From Veillonella nakazawae (GTDB lineage: Bacteria; Bacillota; Negativicutes; Veillonellales; Veillonellaceae): a DNA stretch of 64,000 nucleotides. The position numbers and the translations under genes were made by a program. The notes beneath the pieces were generated by a model, which was given only the letters and a program-made list of their open reading frames with translations, did no database searches and was not told where the DNA came from. Below are positions 63,425 to 64,000 of the stretch, piece by piece. How positions within the stretch are numbered: position 1 is the stretch's first letter; each line of letters begins with the position of its first letter. The stretch spans positions 964,001 to 1,028,000 of the forward strand of contig NZ_AP022321.1 in NCBI RefSeq assembly GCF_013393365.1, written 5' to 3'.

Positions 63425-64000
63425 TTATCGTTTTTGCAATATGAATAACTCAGGTGGATTATTGATTTGATTCATTGGATGCCAATGACATACATTATAC
63501 AATTTTTGTTCTAAATCTGATAAATACGATTTAAGCATCTGCATTTCTTCAAACCCTTCTGTTGTTCCAGGGTAAGCAACAATTGTGATAACTCCAGACT
63601 TCGATAATTTTTCTAAGCCTTCATTTATGGCATCAATAGTTTGATGCGGTTTAGTTATAACTTGATGATCACCACCTGGTAAATAGCCTAGGTTAAAGAT
63701 CATTAAATCAATAACTTCATCTTTTAATTGATTAGCTAATGCACGATCATGGGAGTCATGAATAAATGTTAGACTTACATCTTGTGCTATGTCATTTGAC
63801 TGCAATAACTCTTGGCTGCTATTAATCGCTTTCATTTGAATATCGATGCCATATAAATGACAGCCCTTTTTTGCTCGTTCTGCCAAATATAGTAAATCAT
63901 GGCCATTACCACATGTTGCATCTACTACTATATTAGCGTGTTTCATTACTCGATCCCAGATTAAATGTTGAAACTGAACAGCATTGTTAATGTTAATCAC
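63425..64000 (-). CDS. MnmM/YtqB-like tRNA methyltransferase, 5' end at window edge
   Basis: A class I SAM-dependent methyltransferase resembling YtqB/MnmM, which in Bacillus methylates the nm5 group of U34 in tRNA. The 191 codons contain VVDATCGNGHDLLYLAE (motif I), YGIDIQ, and the family signature IFNLGYLPGGDHQVITKP with a C-terminal PPELFILQKR. The first codon visible is GTG at the window end, which could be the start; translation may begin a few residues further on, so the N-terminus is marked as possibly partial. Symbol not assigned because the Bacillus equivalence is by motif only. Confidence 0.85.
   Translation of the reverse strand: MININNAVQFQHLIWDRVMKHANIVVDATCGNGHDLLYLAERAKKGCHLYGIDIQMKAINSSQELLQSNDIAQDVSLTFIHDSHDRALANQLKDEVIDLMIFNLGYLPGGDHQVITKPHQTIDAINEGLEKLSKSGVITIVAYPGTTEGFEEMQMLKSYLSDLEQKLYNVCHWHPMNQINNPPELFILQKR

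Noticed and set aside
1..64000. CRISPR arrays, tRNA, rRNA, prophage or intact insertion sequence
   Set aside because: No regularly spaced repeats, clover-leaf genes, rRNA blocks, phage structural genes or transposase frames were seen by eye; a tRNA or Rfam scan would settle small RNAs.

Overview
This 64 kb window is chromosomal DNA from an AT-rich, low-GC Firmicute. The best match is a Veillonella-like member of the Negativicutes. The assignment rests on protein character and gene order: PolC-type replicase, phoH-ybeY-era-recO, a glycyl T-box before glyQS, rplS-rbgA-rnhB-yraN-comM-dprA-topA-trmFO, and the comE locus with holA. It was made from the sequence alone, without a database search. 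Nearly all of the window is ordinary housekeeping DNA. No rRNA, tRNA, CRISPR array, prophage or complete insertion sequence was seen.

Layout. 1-4.3 kb: ribosome maturation and repair run (phoH, ybeY, era, a CBS/CNNM membrane protein, recO). 4.3-9.1 kb: accessory insertion with a two-gene DUF3100-type membrane system, an M20 amidohydrolase and five small, very AT-rich membrane-protein genes. 9.1-12.4 kb: T-box and glyQS. 12.5-22.4 kb: MarR regulator, rplS, rbgA, rnhB, yraN, comM, dprA, topA, trmFO. 22.5-28.3 kb: lgt (minus), a secreted GH18-like protein, leuS and a ComEB-like dCMP deaminase. 28.4-37.3 kb: M29 aminopeptidase (minus), comEA, comEC, holA, polC. 37.3-40 kb: two unknown genes and poxB (minus). 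40.3-44.1 kb: FMN riboswitch and ribD-ribE-ribBA-ribH. 44.2-50 kb: hslO and a methylthioadenosine/S-adenosylhomocysteine recycling cluster (mtnP, mtnA, ahcY, mtaD). 50-58.5 kb: accessory genes (lipoprotein, methyltransferase, DUF1848, HAD phosphatase, DUF4241, a 49-aa membrane peptide, PAP2, VanW, an orphan tyrosine recombinase). 58.6-59.9 kb: SOS locus with a yneA-like LysM gene divergent from lexA across three LexA boxes. 60-63.1 kb: dapA-asd-dapB behind a truncated argR. 63.4 kb to the end: an MnmM/YtqB-like methyltransferase.

The genes most worth a second look depart from their families. PolC appears to lack the 3'-5' exonuclease domain normally inserted in its PHP domain. The ComEC C-terminal metallo-beta-lactamase-like domain has lost its HxHxDH motif. 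ArgR is reduced to its DNA-binding half and a terminator separates it from dapB. The archaeal/Thermotoga-type AhcY sits directly beside an MTA/SAH deaminase, suggesting a deamination-first SAH pathway. The DUF3100 pair plus M20 hydrolase is the best candidate for an undescribed functional unit.

Regulation visible in the sequence includes two RNA switches (glycine T-box, FMN), the LexA operators, several palindromes at promoters, and about twenty intrinsic terminators that mark transcription-unit ends.
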